Position numbers and translations under genes: made by a program
Notes under the pieces: model-generated
What the model saw: the letters and a program-made list of their open reading frames with translations, nothing else
Databases searched by the model: none
What the model was told of the DNA's origin: nothing
Source of the DNA: Atrichornis clamosus
Lineage: Eukaryota > Chordata > Aves > Passeriformes > Menuridae
Length of the DNA: 64,000 bases
Direction: 5' to 3'
Assembly: GCA_013400975.1 (NCBI GenBank)
Contig: WBMZ01008629.1
Span: forward strand, 113,949-177,948
Shown here: positions 36,901 to 50,092 of the stretch, piece by piece
Layout: each line of letters opens with the position of its first letter
Position numbering within the stretch: position 1 is the first letter of the stretch

Positions 36901-37849
36901 GAAATGCTGCCCAGGAGGTGTTGCCCTGAGGAATGTGATGGCAGGAGCTGCTGGGGAACCTTCTTGTTGCACTCTTTAAATCAGAAAATGCTTACTTTTC
37001 CCTTCCAAAGGCTCAGCTCTGTGAGATAAGTATCCTGATTTGAAGCAGTTGAAACTGCAGCTACAACATTAAAACAGAATTGCTTTTTTTTTCAAATTAG
37101 AGATGACTTTGTGTGCTGGACCTTCAACAGATTGTTACCAAAAATGCTTGAAGAATAGCCCTGGTGCTCTGTGGCTGCAGGATTAAACTGAACCTGGTTT
37201 GCTCAGGGGTGGTATGACTGGGATGATGAGGAGATCAGGAAAACTCTCCCCAGAGCTGGGGTCTGAGGGTTCTGCAATGGCTCTTTCCCTCACGGACTCT
37301 CTAGTGCTGATTTTCAAGGCTGAGATCATGTTGCAGCCTTTTGTTCAGTTGGGGTTACTCATAACATCTCTCTCCTTTACGTGGATGTTTATTTTTGTGA
37401 ACCTTTGAGGAACTGAATTGTCTCTGAGGCTGTTATCTCTCTGTCAAATTTGGCTGAAATTGCTCAATGAGTTCAGAATTGTTGAGGGAGACGCAGCCAG
37501 TGTGAATGTATGAGCCATAGGAAATCAGACTGACAGGCTGAAGTGAGAAACACTTTAAAACTGTCAAAATAAAAAGTCTTCCCAGTGGTCTGACCTGACT
37601 TGTCCAGATTATTGGTTCCTAGAGCATCACAGGATCCTGCCAGCTACCCCCAACCCTGAGGAGCTTCTGAGAGCCCCACGTTGGAAGGCACAGCATCACT
37701 CTGTTCACAGTAGAAAGGACCCTTGGGATTAGCAAGACACTTCCCACCAGCTTTTCCTGTGGCCTCTCAAGTCTGGGGGAGTGGAAGCCCCTGGCCTGAT
37801 GCACATCTGTACCATCACCAACCCACCCCGAGAGGAGATTGCATGCCAG
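34000..37849. other. Gene-free stretch, GC-rich block
   Basis: Many overlapping frames up to about 200 codons occur on both strands because stop codons are rare in this GC-rich sequence. None shows a domain, and opposite-strand frames overlap freely, which argues for chance. CpG dinucleotides are not dense. A short AT-richer segment at about 34700-34860 is non-repetitive. Confidence 0.5.
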
Positions 37850-38220
37850 ACTCGTTTGATTTGTGTTTCCTTTTGTCAAATGACTTTGATTGAAAAGGGA
37901 TCTGACACCAGTTAATTAGATGTAGGTGCAGGTTAGAGAAATAGTTGCAATAATGAATCTGCATTTACTGGTCCCTGCTGCTGCTCCAGGAGTGCTATCA
38001 CAGCCATTCACAGGCAGGTTAATCTTTTAGCAAGTGCTCTGAGCGATTTGTGCAGGGAGCCACGCACCATCAAAAAGAATGAATGACCCTGTTTCTCTTC
38101 CCTATCGTGGCTATCAACCAGAGCTGTCTTTGGCAGAGCTTGTAGGTTGATTTCTAGTTGAACATTAGAGGCAGAATTCATCTGTCCAAACGTAGACATC
38201 TAATTGTGAATGTCTACATC
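37850..38220. other. Candidate conserved non-coding element
   Basis: Repeat-free block with a TCF-type CTTTGAT (37884-37890), TAATTAG (37913-37919) and a perfect 8-bp hairpin at its right end: GTAGACAT at 38192-38199 pairs with ATGTCTAC at 38210-38217 across a 10-base loop that itself contains TAATTG. Enhancer-like by motif content only. Confidence 0.28.
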
Positions 38221-41074
38221 TGAGTTACTTGTCTAGACTCTTGTTTATAGGAAAGAAATGGCCACCCCAAGGACATGAGTCATTGTATGCTAGAGTAAAT
38301 GTCTAAAATAGGTCAGATGAATCATTCTGTAAATGGGCCTTTTTCTCTCCTGTGACTATAAAGGGAGCCCAGAGTCACCATGAGGGGGAACACAGAGATG
38401 CCTCTAAAGTACAGTGAGGTGCATCCCATCTCAGATATGTTTCTGGGTATGCATAGTCAGCTGCTCTTCTGTTTGCACTTCTTCCTGACATCCTCTGTCC
38501 TCTTCTTGTTGCTCTTCCCTTTATAAATTTACCTGAGACTGAGATGCCATTTTATTCTTGGAGCTTCTGCTGCAGGATGAGTGCCAAGTACCCGCTTTTC
38601 CCTTCTCAGGGTCATCAAACTGGAGTCACCTTTGTTCCAAACCTATGTCTGGGCCTGGAGCTCTGCTTTATCCTCTCATGCATCCCTCCTTTCCCTCCCC
38701 AGTGAAACACAGGTGGGGATCTGCTTTCCTTGCAGTCAGGTACATGCCCTGTTTAGTCCTTTCACACGAGCCACCTGCAAACATCTCAGGTGTCCTTGTG
38801 TTCTCCAGGCTGACACAACCTGCTCTGGTTTACTCAGAACTTCCTTAAGCTTCTGGTAAGCAGCCAGAGTCCCCTTCTGGGCTTTGATTATTGCCTTTTT
38901 CCATCATGTTGTACCTGCTCTGAGTGGGCACTGCCACCTGAGTGAGAGGGACCCAGAGCAGCCCAGTGCCACCCCTGCTCAGACGAACTGCCAGAACTGA
39001 TGGTGTTGGTGCATGATCTCAGCTGGAGGGTCAGGGTATCAGCCTCAAGCTCCTTCACAGCTTTATTCCCATTTTATTTCTGTTTGCTGAACAAAAGAAA
39101 TGTATAATACCTACAAATCCTTCCAAATAGGCTTGGAGCCTAGTTCTAGATGTAGCATTATTTTAACAAAACCAGTGCTGTGCTGATAAATGGGATAGTG
39201 GGAGGAGGGAAAGAAACTATTTATAACATACAGTGCAGGAGATGAGGGAGGGAAGAAAACTGAAGAGTGCAGATAAGATTTTTGCTGCAGGTGTTTTCTC
39301 AAGTTTTGGCTTGGAGAAAAAGGGAAACCCAAAGACCATCCAGATAAGCCCGTTAGGCTAGCTGAGCACTGTTTCATTACTCAGTAGTGTTATCTAGGCC
39401 CTCTGGCCTCAACAAAATCCCAGCTTTATTCTTTTGTCAAATACTATTTTATTAAAAAATCCTCTCTGTGTGAGAGGACTTTTAAAAAAGAGTATTTTAA
39501 CAAATATATTAGAACATGGGAATACTTTCAAATGCTGGCCAGCTGCACCCTGGTGTGAGTGTGAATAGGACGCGATGTGCCTGCTGTCCCTTGCCTCAGT
39601 GTTGCTGAGACTTTCCTTTTCCCTGGATCCACAGGTTTGGCTCTGACCCAGCTGAGACTTGGCATCTGGAGCTGGTGGGGGCTGAGGGACGTGGGACCAG
39701 ACCAGGGGCAGTGTGAATGGCTTGTGAGGAGAGGAGAAGCTGTCCTCTCCCTTGGGACCTGAGCAACACAAGGAAGGTGGTGGGGCAGCAACCAGAGCTC
39801 TGGGAAGCAGCTGGGACTGGGAGCTGTTGAGTGAGGGGCAACGGCCCTTCTGTGGGGAGCCCAGGTGGTCTGCCTGCCAGGGCAGTTAAATTACGTACCT
39901 TAATACACACCGCTGAGAACTGGGCACACAGCAGCACTTGCTGGAGATGAAAGGCAATGGAACATGCAAACTGAAACCACAGTGAGCCTCCCTCTGCTCT
40001 GAGCTATTTCCCACCAGGAAATTCCTGGCCGCAGCAGCCTTTCTATTTGCTCTGTAAAGCGTGGGCCATTTGAATGTGACTCTGTGGCAGAAGCACTCCG
40101 GGAGGCTGCTCCCTTCTCAGCACTCTCTGCTGACAGTAAACAGAGCCGGGATGACTCAGAGGTGTTTTCCCTTCCACCGCAGAGGTTCAAGATCAGAGCG
40201 TGTTAGCACTGAGTGAGTGTCCTCAGCGTTCCTCTGATGGTGTTTGGTGCTCTGATGAGTGGCCAGCTGCTCTCTGGTTCCCAGCAGGCTGACACCTCTG
40301 ACACCTATTTTGTAGAAAGGCCTGTCCTGACACTCTGGCCAGGAAGGCTGACATTGGATTGCAGTAGCTGCCCAGTGTAAGGTCACAGCTCCCGCTGGAT
40401 AGTGATGTCTGTCAGGACAGAACTTACACCGTTCCACACCTCTTTGTCTAACTCAGCTCTTCTGATACCTGCCAGTCCCTCTGTGTTTTCTTCTTATATC
40501 CAGAGTTAACCTCAGAACCAAAGCTCAGCAAATTTCCTTAAATCCATTTGTCCCTGGAAGCTTTCTCACTGCAATGACATTTGTGTGTGCTATTGTCCTG
40601 CTAACACCGAGTCAGAGATTTTCACTGACGCTAAGAGATGTCATTACTAAAACCAAAGCAGATGGCAGAATGGGATTGAAGTAGTTATGGAGATTTTCCC
40701 AAGGTGTTGTGTGTTTTCTGTGATTATGAAGCACTCAGATGGCTCACCTGAGGAGGCTACACGACCACTATCTTGGGAGGGTAAGGTGAACATTTGTCAG
40801 GGATGGTTTTCTACCCAGCCTTTTTCTGTGGAAGGAGATGAACCATGTGGCTTCCTGAGGTCTAGTCCCAGGAAACACAACCAATCCGCTTGCCAGATGC
40901 TGAAAGTGGTTGTAAGATTTAGCAATGGAGAGGAAATGTTCAAAGAAAAAAACATACCTCAGATTCAGAGCTGATCTCTCAGCAGTACTCCTGAGTTTGA
41001 TTAGGACAAATCCTGACACATTTGGCGTTTGAAATGCTTGAGCAGCAAATGATACTTACTTCTCAGGGCAGGAG
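38221..41074. other. Gene-free stretch, nothing firm
   Basis: No gene or repeat supported. The area around 39640-39700 is G-rich on the plus strand, but one loop is too long for a standard quadruplex. Confidence 0.5.
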
Positions 41075-41150
41075 GAAATCAGACTGCAACCTCCTTGGGG
41101 CAGAGCATGGGGGAGTTTGCTTTGTATTGCCTGACCCACACTGGGGACAA
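41075..41150 (+). repeat. L2/L3-type LINE 3'-end relic
   Basis: AGACTGCAACCTCCTTGGGG (41082-41101) is followed by CAGAGCATGG, a T/G-rich stretch and TGACCCACACTGGGG. This order matches the widespread tail of the type AGACTGTAAGCTCCTTGGGGCAGGG, TTGTTCTGTGTTG, then GCACAATGGGG. It is an old non-LTR retrotransposon remnant in sense orientation. L2, L3 and related CR1 families are hard to separate at this length. Confidence 0.52.
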
Positions 41151-41999
41151 GTACAAACAACACTTGAAATTTGCTCCCAGCATTTGGATACTTCTTAAAA
41201 CCAAAAATTATATTAGATGGGGAGCAGTGCCTAGGATCAGTCTGATCCCAGGATAATTTCCATTAAATGGGTCCCAATTCTTTCTTTAATATTATTCTCC
41301 TGCCTAGCCTGTGTGCTGCTCATTTCCTCTGCTGGAAAAGTGAGCAGCACATGGCAGAGGAAACTGAGCCAGCTAATAAAAGTGATGTGGCAGAGGGAAA
41401 GAGAGGAATGTTACAAACAATCCCTGTTTTGGCTGATAAAGGCATCCTCAGGAAGCTTGCATGTTGTAGGAGTCTGTCATTTTGCTGGGCTGGGAAGAGG
41501 AATGGAAAAAAAAAAAAAAAGCACAAAATAAGCATTTCCCCATTGAATTTCCATAATATTCTAGTACTCATTCTAATTTTGCACAATGTGAGGCAGTGAT
41601 CCAGGTCTACTCATCCAGGTCTCCTGCTGCTTTGATAGGGATGCAGGACTTCCAGTCTCCTCTTGCTGTGGTCTCCAGCGGTGGAAAGCTGACCTGGAGT
41701 GAAGTGGGGGAAGAGGAGGCTCCTGTAGCTGGTATTACCTGATTTCCCAGATGGTTGTATTTCCCCAAAGCAAGTGCCATACTGTCAGAGGGATGTCCTT
41801 TCTGAACTTCTGGCCTTATTTATCAGGCACAGACCAGCGTGGTCAGCGAAGCCACATCCTGGACTGTCACCTTGTTGCCGAGCCCAGCGGCCTCCAGTGG
41901 AGCTCTCCAGGCAGCCCACGGGTGCCGGGCCCATCCCAGGTCCCCACTGGATGCCAGGCCCTGGCAGGGCAGGCTGCTGTGCCCGGCTGGGTGTGTTCC
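41151..41999. other. Gene-free stretch with a 15-A run
   Basis: A 15-A run lies at 41506-41520 without an identifiable retroposed body. A MIR-like antisense segment (GGAAACTGAG near 41357) is too weak to call. GC content rises towards the CpG island at 42000. Confidence 0.45.
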
Positions 42000-42340
42000 A
42001 CCCACTCCGAACGGCGTGAGCGGCACTGCCGCGTGTAGCGACGCGGCGTCGGGAATCCCCAGGGCGCGACGGCGCGGCGAGGTCAGAGCTCAGCCAGAAC
42101 AGCACATTAAACATTAAACGCTCCATTTGTACGCGCTGGTGGCGTCGTGCCAAGACGAATCCGAAGCGATTAAATCTCCAGCCGTGTCGGTTCCTTTCAC
42201 AGCGACGTGAAACGTTTTTCTCCGCTAGTCAGTGCCACGATGTGGTGCCGAGGACAGCGGGCCCGGGCTCTGAGCTGTGCTCGTCCCGGCGATCTGTCAC
42301 TGAAGTGCCTCTCTGCCTGAGACACGCGGCTGGGCTTCCC
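42000..42340. promoter_or_regulatory. Orphan CpG island
   Basis: I counted about 38 CpG dinucleotides between 42001 and 42300, against roughly one to three per 60 bases on either side. Many are in tight runs such as GCGACGCGGCGTCGGG (42038-42053). The boundaries are sharp. The sequence is not a tandem repeat and not a GC-rich retroelement I know. It contains a short AT interruption with a doubled ACATTAA (about 42103-42116). Germline-unmethylated islands usually mark promoters or developmental enhancers. No exon is visible nearby, so it could serve a non-coding RNA, a distant alternative first exon or an enhancer. Confidence 0.65.
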
Positions 42341-45300
42341 AGAGGTTCAGGCTGCCACGGGGTGAAGATGCACAGCAGTCTCCAGCGGCCACATGACTCA
42401 CCTCAGCCTCTCTTGTCACCCGAGCGAGACAAAGGCAATTGGAAGGCAGAGGAGAAAATAACTGTTGTCCACATCGTAAATCCAAAGACGTGGCAACAAC
42501 AGGGCTAAGCTCGTTCATGCAGGAAATATTGTAAATGAAACCACAGAGTTCGGATACAGTGTCTGCTGAGAAGGAAATCTCTTTTGGTAGCTTGCACCTG
42601 CTAGATATAAAGAAAAAAAGAGAGACTGGATTTCTTAATTTTGCGGGAATCTGTTTTTTTCTTCAAAAGGCAGTATATTTATAACTCTAGTAAAACTGCA
42701 AAATTGGGACATAAAAAGAATCCTACAAGATGAAGAAATTGATTTCTGGATCTGATCAGAGCAAAGCTCTTAATCTTTGCTCCTTTTTTATAGAATTGCT
42801 ACCAGGACAGTTCCTCTATGGACCTAATGCTTTTCCAGTCCATACTGAATGGAAAACTGTCGGGAAATGGAAAGACTCTTAATTTCTTTTCTCTTATTAA
42901 AAAAAAAATGGAAAAAGAGAAAGATATTCAGATCAATTGTTCTCCTTTATTTCTTATGTTCCTCCTGACAGGAGCAAGTGAAGATTGTCTTGTAACCCCT
43001 TAATCAGGCATTTCACAACAGCAGTTCCCAGAGAGGATTCAGGTGGGTTCAGATGTGCAAAGAACTGAGCAGCTGACCTTCATGCAGAACATAGAGCTCT
43101 TTTTACAAATCAGTCCACTGGCTTCATGATGTGAACATGTAGCAGAGGGAATCTTGCTTCATCTGTAACTCAGAGGCCTCGGTTTTGAGCAGAAACAAGT
43201 TCTAAGAAAGGCCCTGAAAGCGCCTGCAGAATCCCCTGTGATGGCACCCTGACTTGCACAAAGCTTTGCTCCCCAAAGATGATTGAGAAGTTTTAAGCTT
43301 AAAGAAAAAATCCAAACAAGCAGACAATTGAATCAGGTTTTATTAGAATAAACCCAGGGACATTAAATTTTGCAAATGGAGCAGCTGTTTCTGCCTCCCC
43401 TGCCCACAGGTGGGTTTTTGCTTCCAGAACTGGTTTTACCTCGATGCCCATCTGAGCTGCAGCAGCTGCCAGGGAGCTTCCCTGCATGGCTGGCATGAGC
43501 TGGCTCCTGTCCTCGGCAGCCTCTGCATGCTGTGGTATCCCCCACAACTTCTTCCCAGGGCAGCAGGCCCAAATGCCCTCCTGCATGCCCAGCCAGCCGC
43601 TTCTTTGCAAAGCAGAAAATTACTGTCAGCAACAAGGAATCCAAAAGCCTCGTGCCAACCACCACGCTGCTGCAACGGAGAGCTCCTGATGGGAAACGCG
43701 TACCACGGTGCCACACTTCGGAGTAGGGTGTCTGGAAATTTGGCAGGAAACCTCCTCTTCAGACTGGCATGTGATCCGGTGATAGCCAGGCAGCAGCAAA
43801 AGAGGGAAATGAGCATCCAGGTTTGATTTCTGTGGCTGTAGGGGAGTCAGCCTGGTACGATGCCCGTCTCTGCCTCAGCGCTCTCTCCCCTTGCCTCTCT
43901 CCTGGCACCAAGGTCTCACAGATGCTTCCAGCAGTGCCTCTGTGTTTCAGATACCTATTTGTTAATAAGGCTGGAAGCTTTGAAAGGTCCTGTCTGACTT
44001 AATCCCTATTGATCACAGAGCCTTGATGTGAAGGAATTTTAAATTTCCAGCTGCTGACTGTTTAACAACTTCTGACTTCAAAAGCTCTAGGAACCTTCTC
44101 CTTTTAAATACACTTTCCACTTAAGGAAAATATAGTCAGTCCCTCATTAATGTGTACTTCTCCCATAATTATACAAATGTTTGTAGTGCAAACGCTCAGC
44201 TCTGTGCCATGTGCACATTCCTCATTCAGGAAATCAATAGGCAATAAGCAACATCCATTTCTGATCTTTATAGAAGTCATTTGCTGCAAGGGCAAGTTTT
44301 ACTCAGTTTGACAATGTAGGTGTGAAATAGATGATCTTAGAAAACACACAGAGTCTCCTCAGCTGACAGCCTACTGTCCCCAAATGATCCAGGGCATATT
44401 TTCCAGTACCAGCTCAGAGGGCACCACGGCTCCAGGCCACCAGCACTTCCTCCCTCCTGGCTGGAGCATGGAAATGCCTGAGAACTGGTCCCCAGGCAAG
44501 CTGAGAGCTGCCAGTGGGGCCTCTCCAGCACAGAGGGTGACAGTGTGAGTTACAGCCCTGAGTCGGGGAGCATGAAGGAACCTGGAAATGATTATGGAGC
44601 ATACGGGGGAGCTTGAGCAGTGGAGAGACTGCAGAAACCATGCTGATCCCTGGGGAACACAAACCATATAATTTACACTGGTCTATGCCTGAACTTACCT
44701 TTACAGTCATGCTCTTGAAAAAGAGTTTACTTAAAAGGGAGGGGATACATAAATCTCTGGGGCTGAAAGAGCAGCTGAGCAGAGCCAGGTTTACAGGCAG
44801 AGATTTGCATGCCTTCAAATTCACACAGCCTTCCTGTGTGTTGTATGGCCGGGATGGGGGCAGTCAGGGGCCTGCAAATCTGGCAGCTCTGTCCTGCACT
44901 GCTCTGAGCACCGTGTGTCTGGAGAGGGGGTGTCTGCAGGGACCACGGGGCAGTGGCCAGGTGGTACTGAGCGATGCTCAATGGAAATTGTTGTGAGGGG
45001 GTGTTGGTGCCTCCAGGAGACAGTTATTCTGGGTGCAGATGTGTGGGGGAGCCTCGTGATGGTTCTTGCACGAAACGAAGGCTTGGTACTTCTGAGGGTT
45101 TTGGGGTTTTTCTGGTTTTGTCAGAAAGGAAAAGGAAAAATTCTCCCTTTCCCATGGCTCCCCTTCCAGGCCACCAGGGCAGCTGAGGAAAGTGAACTAA
45201 ACATACATGCAAAGTGTAATGTGCACCTTCCAGCCTCTGAAACTGGTGGAGCAGGGTCCCAGACACAACCGCTTTCTTCACTGGCCAGCTCTGACTCACC

Positions 45301-47928
45301 CTCCTTCTGCAGAAGCCATGAGACATAGCGAAACCCCGCAGTCTCAAACTGTTTACAAAATGTACAGGAAGGCACTAGTCCAACTAACTTAAGACTGCTT
45401 TTTGGTGCTGAGACACACTCAGCTGTGCAGCCCGAGACAGAAAACCAGACTCTGTGGGTGGAGCGAACCAGGAAGCTGCACCAAGCTAGCCCGAGCTGCA
45501 TGCAAACCTGGGACCAGCACTGGGCGTGTATGGGATGTCCAGCAACCCCAAATCATGCTTTTCCTTGAAGTTAGCAGGAAGAACCGACTGATACTCAGTT
45601 TTGTTCCTCTGATTGCATTCTTTTCAGATCTGTGTTACCCAAAGGCAATGAGACACAATCCAGAGGGTCCCCACCTCATCCAGATGCTGTGGTTCAGGAC
45701 GAAATGGTTGCAGCGCTTGATTTCAGATCCACAGGAGGGGAGGATTCTCTGCAGTATGTTGAAGGGGGAGAAACGTGGAGTTACACTCCCCCTGGATTGT
45801 ATCCTCAGTATATATGGGATGGGGAGCTCTAACATACATCCCAGTGCTGGCAGCTCCCAAGACAGTCCCTGCAGGGTTCAGGCTGCTTGTGTGTGCACCC
45901 CTGTGCACCAGGTGTGTACAGCTCCTACACTGCTGCTGAGCTGCTCTGCCCTCAAGGTCAAGTGTTCTTCTATCATGCAGCATTTTAATGGCCTTTGGAT
46001 ATCTTTCAAAACCTGAGCTTGTGTCTTGATGAAACTTTTGACAGGCAGTGAATAACAGGGGCATTATTAATTCATGTCAGATGGGACTGAAGCATTTCTT
46101 GTTTATCCTGCCAAAATAGTAAATGAAAAAATGGACTTTTTCTTTGACCTTGGTTTTGGTTTGTGCTGTAGATCCCCAAAGAAGAAAATATCTCTGTAGT
46201 AAGTGTCTTATTAACAGAAAGCATCTGCAGGAGGAAGAACAATGTGTTCTGGCCCAAACTTGCAGCTGTGGCCACCAGCTGTGACAGCCCTGTTACTCCA
46301 GCTTTGTCTTTACTGCATTATTTCAGAGGCAGCTTTAAAGAGAGAGGAGAGCCCAGGGGAGTCTGGCTTAGGAACAACCTGCTGCAATCTACAGAAAAAC
46401 TTTTGGGTCTGGTCTATCCCAGCAGGAAATAACCTGACACTTGGCTCCAGGGCCCTCGCAGGTGAGCCAGGGAATGCAGGGAAAGTCTGGGTATCTGGTG
46501 AGTGGAACTGCATTTAGTAGCAGGAGTGAAGCGTGTGCCTTCCAATCACATAAATTATATAAAGCCTCTGGCCAGACTCTAGACATCCCACTGGAGATCA
46601 TTACTGCTCACTTCCTATAACTTTGTGTCTTTCATACTTCAGTTTGATTTCAGACATTGGGGAGCGTTCAAAGGTCTTTGGCATGGATCTTGTATGGCCA
46701 TTTCCCAAATAACTGTCTGCTCCTCAGGTTTTCTGTGACTGCTGGGGGCTTGTGCCAGCACTTCCCATGCTGTCCTCTGGAGCACGGACTGCAAAAACCA
46801 TTTGGCACCAACTGCTTATGGGAACATCTCTCTGTCTGCTGATGATTTGCCTGACCTACTCCTCTGCTTTGTCCACATGCTATTGACTCTCCTCTTGGGA
46901 GCTAATTCAAAGCAGGTATCAGGAAATTCTCCTCTACTGGGGTCTCTGTGCTGGTGGCCTGGCAGCTTGGGCTGAGAGGAAACAGTTGTCTGCACCCTTT
47001 GGACTACAGCTGCTCTTTACGGAGCTTGGGTGTTGTTTTGTTTGGGAGCTGGTCCTTGAACGTTCTTAGAATAAAACATAATGTAACGTAAAAGGTGAAA
47101 ACACATTTGCCTCACCTCCACTCTTATAAAACCTGTTGTGTATAGCTTTCTCTTACATAACCCACCTGACTCCAAGAACAAATGTCCCTAATTTCTTCTG
47201 GATGATAGGCTTTGTAGAGAGTTAAAGGGCAATTTCTCTCTCTTTTTCTTCGCTCTCACAACATATTACAATAAGGAACTGCAGTGACAGACAATACTTA
47301 AAGGCATGGTTTAGAAGTGATTCATCTGTGAAACACGGTGTAGCATATTTTATTGTATTTTAGCTAGTAAAAGCTGTGCCTTCTAGCCCAGCTCTGTCAT
47401 GCTGCATGGTAAATTACACTTATAGGAATCCCAGCCACACAGCTGAAAGTAAGTACCCTCTATACAAGAGTTAATGCGGTAGATTTGTACTTAGACATGT
47501 ATTTGTAAAATATTTAAGCTGCACGAAAAGGGCGTCTGTAGGAAGATACGATTACAGGATCACAGAAGTGCAGCACGGCGCTGTCATATTTTAAGGTTAA
47601 AGAGCAATTTTTAGGCTTTGGTGGCTGACACTGCACGGACGGAGGAAGGGAGCCCTTTCAAAGGCTGAGTGGGGCAGGGGAGAGTGGGGAACAGCCTGGA
47701 TCTGGCATCTGCTGCCCCAGCTGCAAGGTGACCCCAGCCTGAGGGGTGGTGTTTTTACTGGTTCTGGGACCCTCTTATCGTAGAAGAAGAGAGCTCTAGG
47801 AAATGCCTTCCTGTGGCACTTGCTTTATGCCTGCTACTATCCAGGCAGAGCAGCACAGCTGATCAGGTGCTGATCTTCTCAACTTTATAGCAGTAACTTG
47901 TCATCCCAAGGCTGGGAGTGCTTTCCGA
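42341..47928. other. Gene-free stretch
   Basis: No gene supported. Many chance frames lie between 43.4 and 46 kb, overlapping on both strands. A repeat-free block at about 47500-47640 with several CpG sites might be conserved, but I have no firm sign of it. Confidence 0.5.
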
Positions 47929-47941
47929 ACACACACACACA
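47929..47941. repeat. (AC)6 microsatellite
   Basis: Six AC units, an ordinary short microsatellite. Confidence 0.8.
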
Positions 47942-49949
47942 AGCTTTACAAGCTCTTCAACGTATCTGGGCAGTGCCTTGTAGTCTCTTGGCACAAAGCA
48001 GTTCAGTCTGCAGTGCAACAGCTTGCAGGAAAGCAGAAAACCAGGGTATTGGTGCTTATTGCACAGGGGCTGGTTTAGCACTGCAGAGAGAAACACACAT
48101 CTCTGTACCGTGACTGCAAAGCCAAACTTGACTCCTCTATACCTTGAGTCTTACTTATCTGTTCTCAGAGTGCTAGCAGATTTCCAGCCAAATGGAAAGG
48201 AGGAAGTTCAGGAACTACAGCATAAGGTAAAGTATTGGAAATTTTTGGTTGTTGATGCCTATTCCTAAATCACATGCAGTCTAAATAAGCTCCAATTCAC
48301 TGAAGTGTTTTAGCAGCCTTCCCTTGACTCCACCGAGCTCTAAGCAGATGTTTAAACTTAAGTGCATGCTTGAGTTCTGCTGAATCATACAGCAGTAAAA
48401 TATGCAGAGCTGGTCTTTGCTATAACCTACTGATTCATGTGAAAACTGCACATTTCCTGCAAAGCCTACTTTGAGTTAATTAATGAGCATTAAGGACTCA
48501 CATTTTTCTAGCGAAGAAGGGCCCCAAGGGATGACAGCAATTTGTGTTCATACCCTGAACGATACCAGTACAATCTTCCCATGGAGACAAAGCCCCGAGC
48601 ACTCCCTCTGTGATAACCAAGCACTTACATGTGATGGATGGGTTTTAGCTGCCTCTGACACCCCGTGGGTCAGGCGGGAGGACCTGGCCTCTGACCTGTC
48701 CCTTTCATCCCCTCTGGCTGGAAGTGTGCCCGCTGCATCCTGGGGGGGACGAGGGCAGTCTGTACCCTGGGAAAGCAAGGAGGGGAACAGAGGGGCTGCC
48801 TTCTTGAATATAAGTTCCCAGCATTATCCTCAATCGCACCAACTCCTCTTGCTGTTGTTACAGCCTTCTCCACAGTCTTGACCAAAGGGGATCCGTGTCC
48901 ACAGGACATGCCGACCCCAGGAAACCCCAGCTATAAATTTGTTTTAGTAGCAGAGCCAAATGAATCAGAGCAGTTGGGTGTGAGAGAGGGAGCCACTGGA
49001 AGCAGGGACCCCCAGCCCTATGGCAAAGCACCCCAGGGCTTTGTTAGGGTGGTACTCGAGCAGCCTCTGCCACAGGAGGGATGGGGGCCCTCCTTCAGGA
49101 CAGAAAGACACAAATTCCCAAAGTGCCAGAAACAGAGCTGGAGCTGAGTGCTGCAATGTGATTTTCCTGATTACCACTTCGGTGTCCCAGCTTTGTTTGT
49201 TTGGCAGCCAAGGTTTTAGAGAAATGACCCTTGTGTGCTTTCAAGGCAGTCAGAGGGAGTTCCAGGCTGGTGAGCCCGCCTCCACCAGCAGGTCATCCCG
49301 TGTGGCCCATCCCTATAGATTGATCAAGCCCCATCTTACAACTAGGTAGGTTGGCTGAGGATTTTTTTGTCCTTGATATTTACCACCCCCCACTGTTCTC
49401 CCAGGCCTGTTCCAGAAGCTTACTCTGCTGGTGAGAAACTGTTTAATTTCCACTCAGACTTATGTCAACATTGCCTGGTAGCTATTTCCCTTCTCTCTAT
49501 TTATTCTCCTAGAAATCATTGCTAAGCCCCATTCCCAGCCCTGTGTGGTCCTCCTTCAGCTGGAAAAGCAGGGGAAAAGGAGGAGATTGTTATGGGAAGC
49601 ACTGCAGCAATAAAATCGGTGGTGTGGTAAGATGTTTAGGAGGAGTGAGCCCAGCCAGGACGCACACTTGGAATGCTGGTGGCAGGCAGGGCTGGGGCAG
49701 AGGGTTATCCAAGGGAAGGGAGTTGTCTGTCCTTGATGGGTTGAGGGCACCTTGTGCGTGGCCTCCAGAAGCCAGCTGTTTCTGGAAGGGAGTTAAGGAT
49801 GCTCCACGTGTCCGCAGTTATGAGGAGCAGTAAGACAAGTTTGGTCAGAAGGAGGATTAGTATGATATTTCACGAAACACTTCAGCTGGACTTGAAACAC
49901 AGAAATATGCTCACCAGTTGTCAACTCTTTGGCCTAAGGAATGGCACAT
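47942..49949. other. Gene-free stretch, nothing seen
   Basis: No gene, RNA gene or recognised repeat. Confidence 0.5.
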
Positions 49950-50092
49950 CTCACCCTCTTTGTCCCTGTCTGTGAAAAACAGGAAATAATAGCCAGTCAC
50001 CTCTCCCCAGGGTATTGGGAGGATCAATCAGTCTGTAAAGGGTGTGGGCCATTTAAAGTAATAAAGAAATGCAAAGCATCATTATTATTAAC
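49950..50092 (+). repeat. MIR SINE, near-complete 3' two-thirds
   Basis: Segments appear in MIR order. CTCTTTGTCCCTGTCTGTGAAA (about 49956-49977) corresponds to the CAGTTTCCCCATCTGTAAAA box. GGAAATAATAGCC follows. GGGAGGATCAATCAGTCTGT (50017-50036) then corresponds to GAGGATTAATTAGTTTGTAAAG. Finally AAATGCAAAGCATCATTATT (50067-50086) corresponds to the conserved AAATGCAAAGTATTATTATT tail. This is the clearest MIR copy in the window. Confidence 0.78.

Noticed and set aside
41345..41400. Antisense MIR-like GGAAACTGAG segment
   Set aside because: Only one short box matches. The remainder does not follow MIR order.
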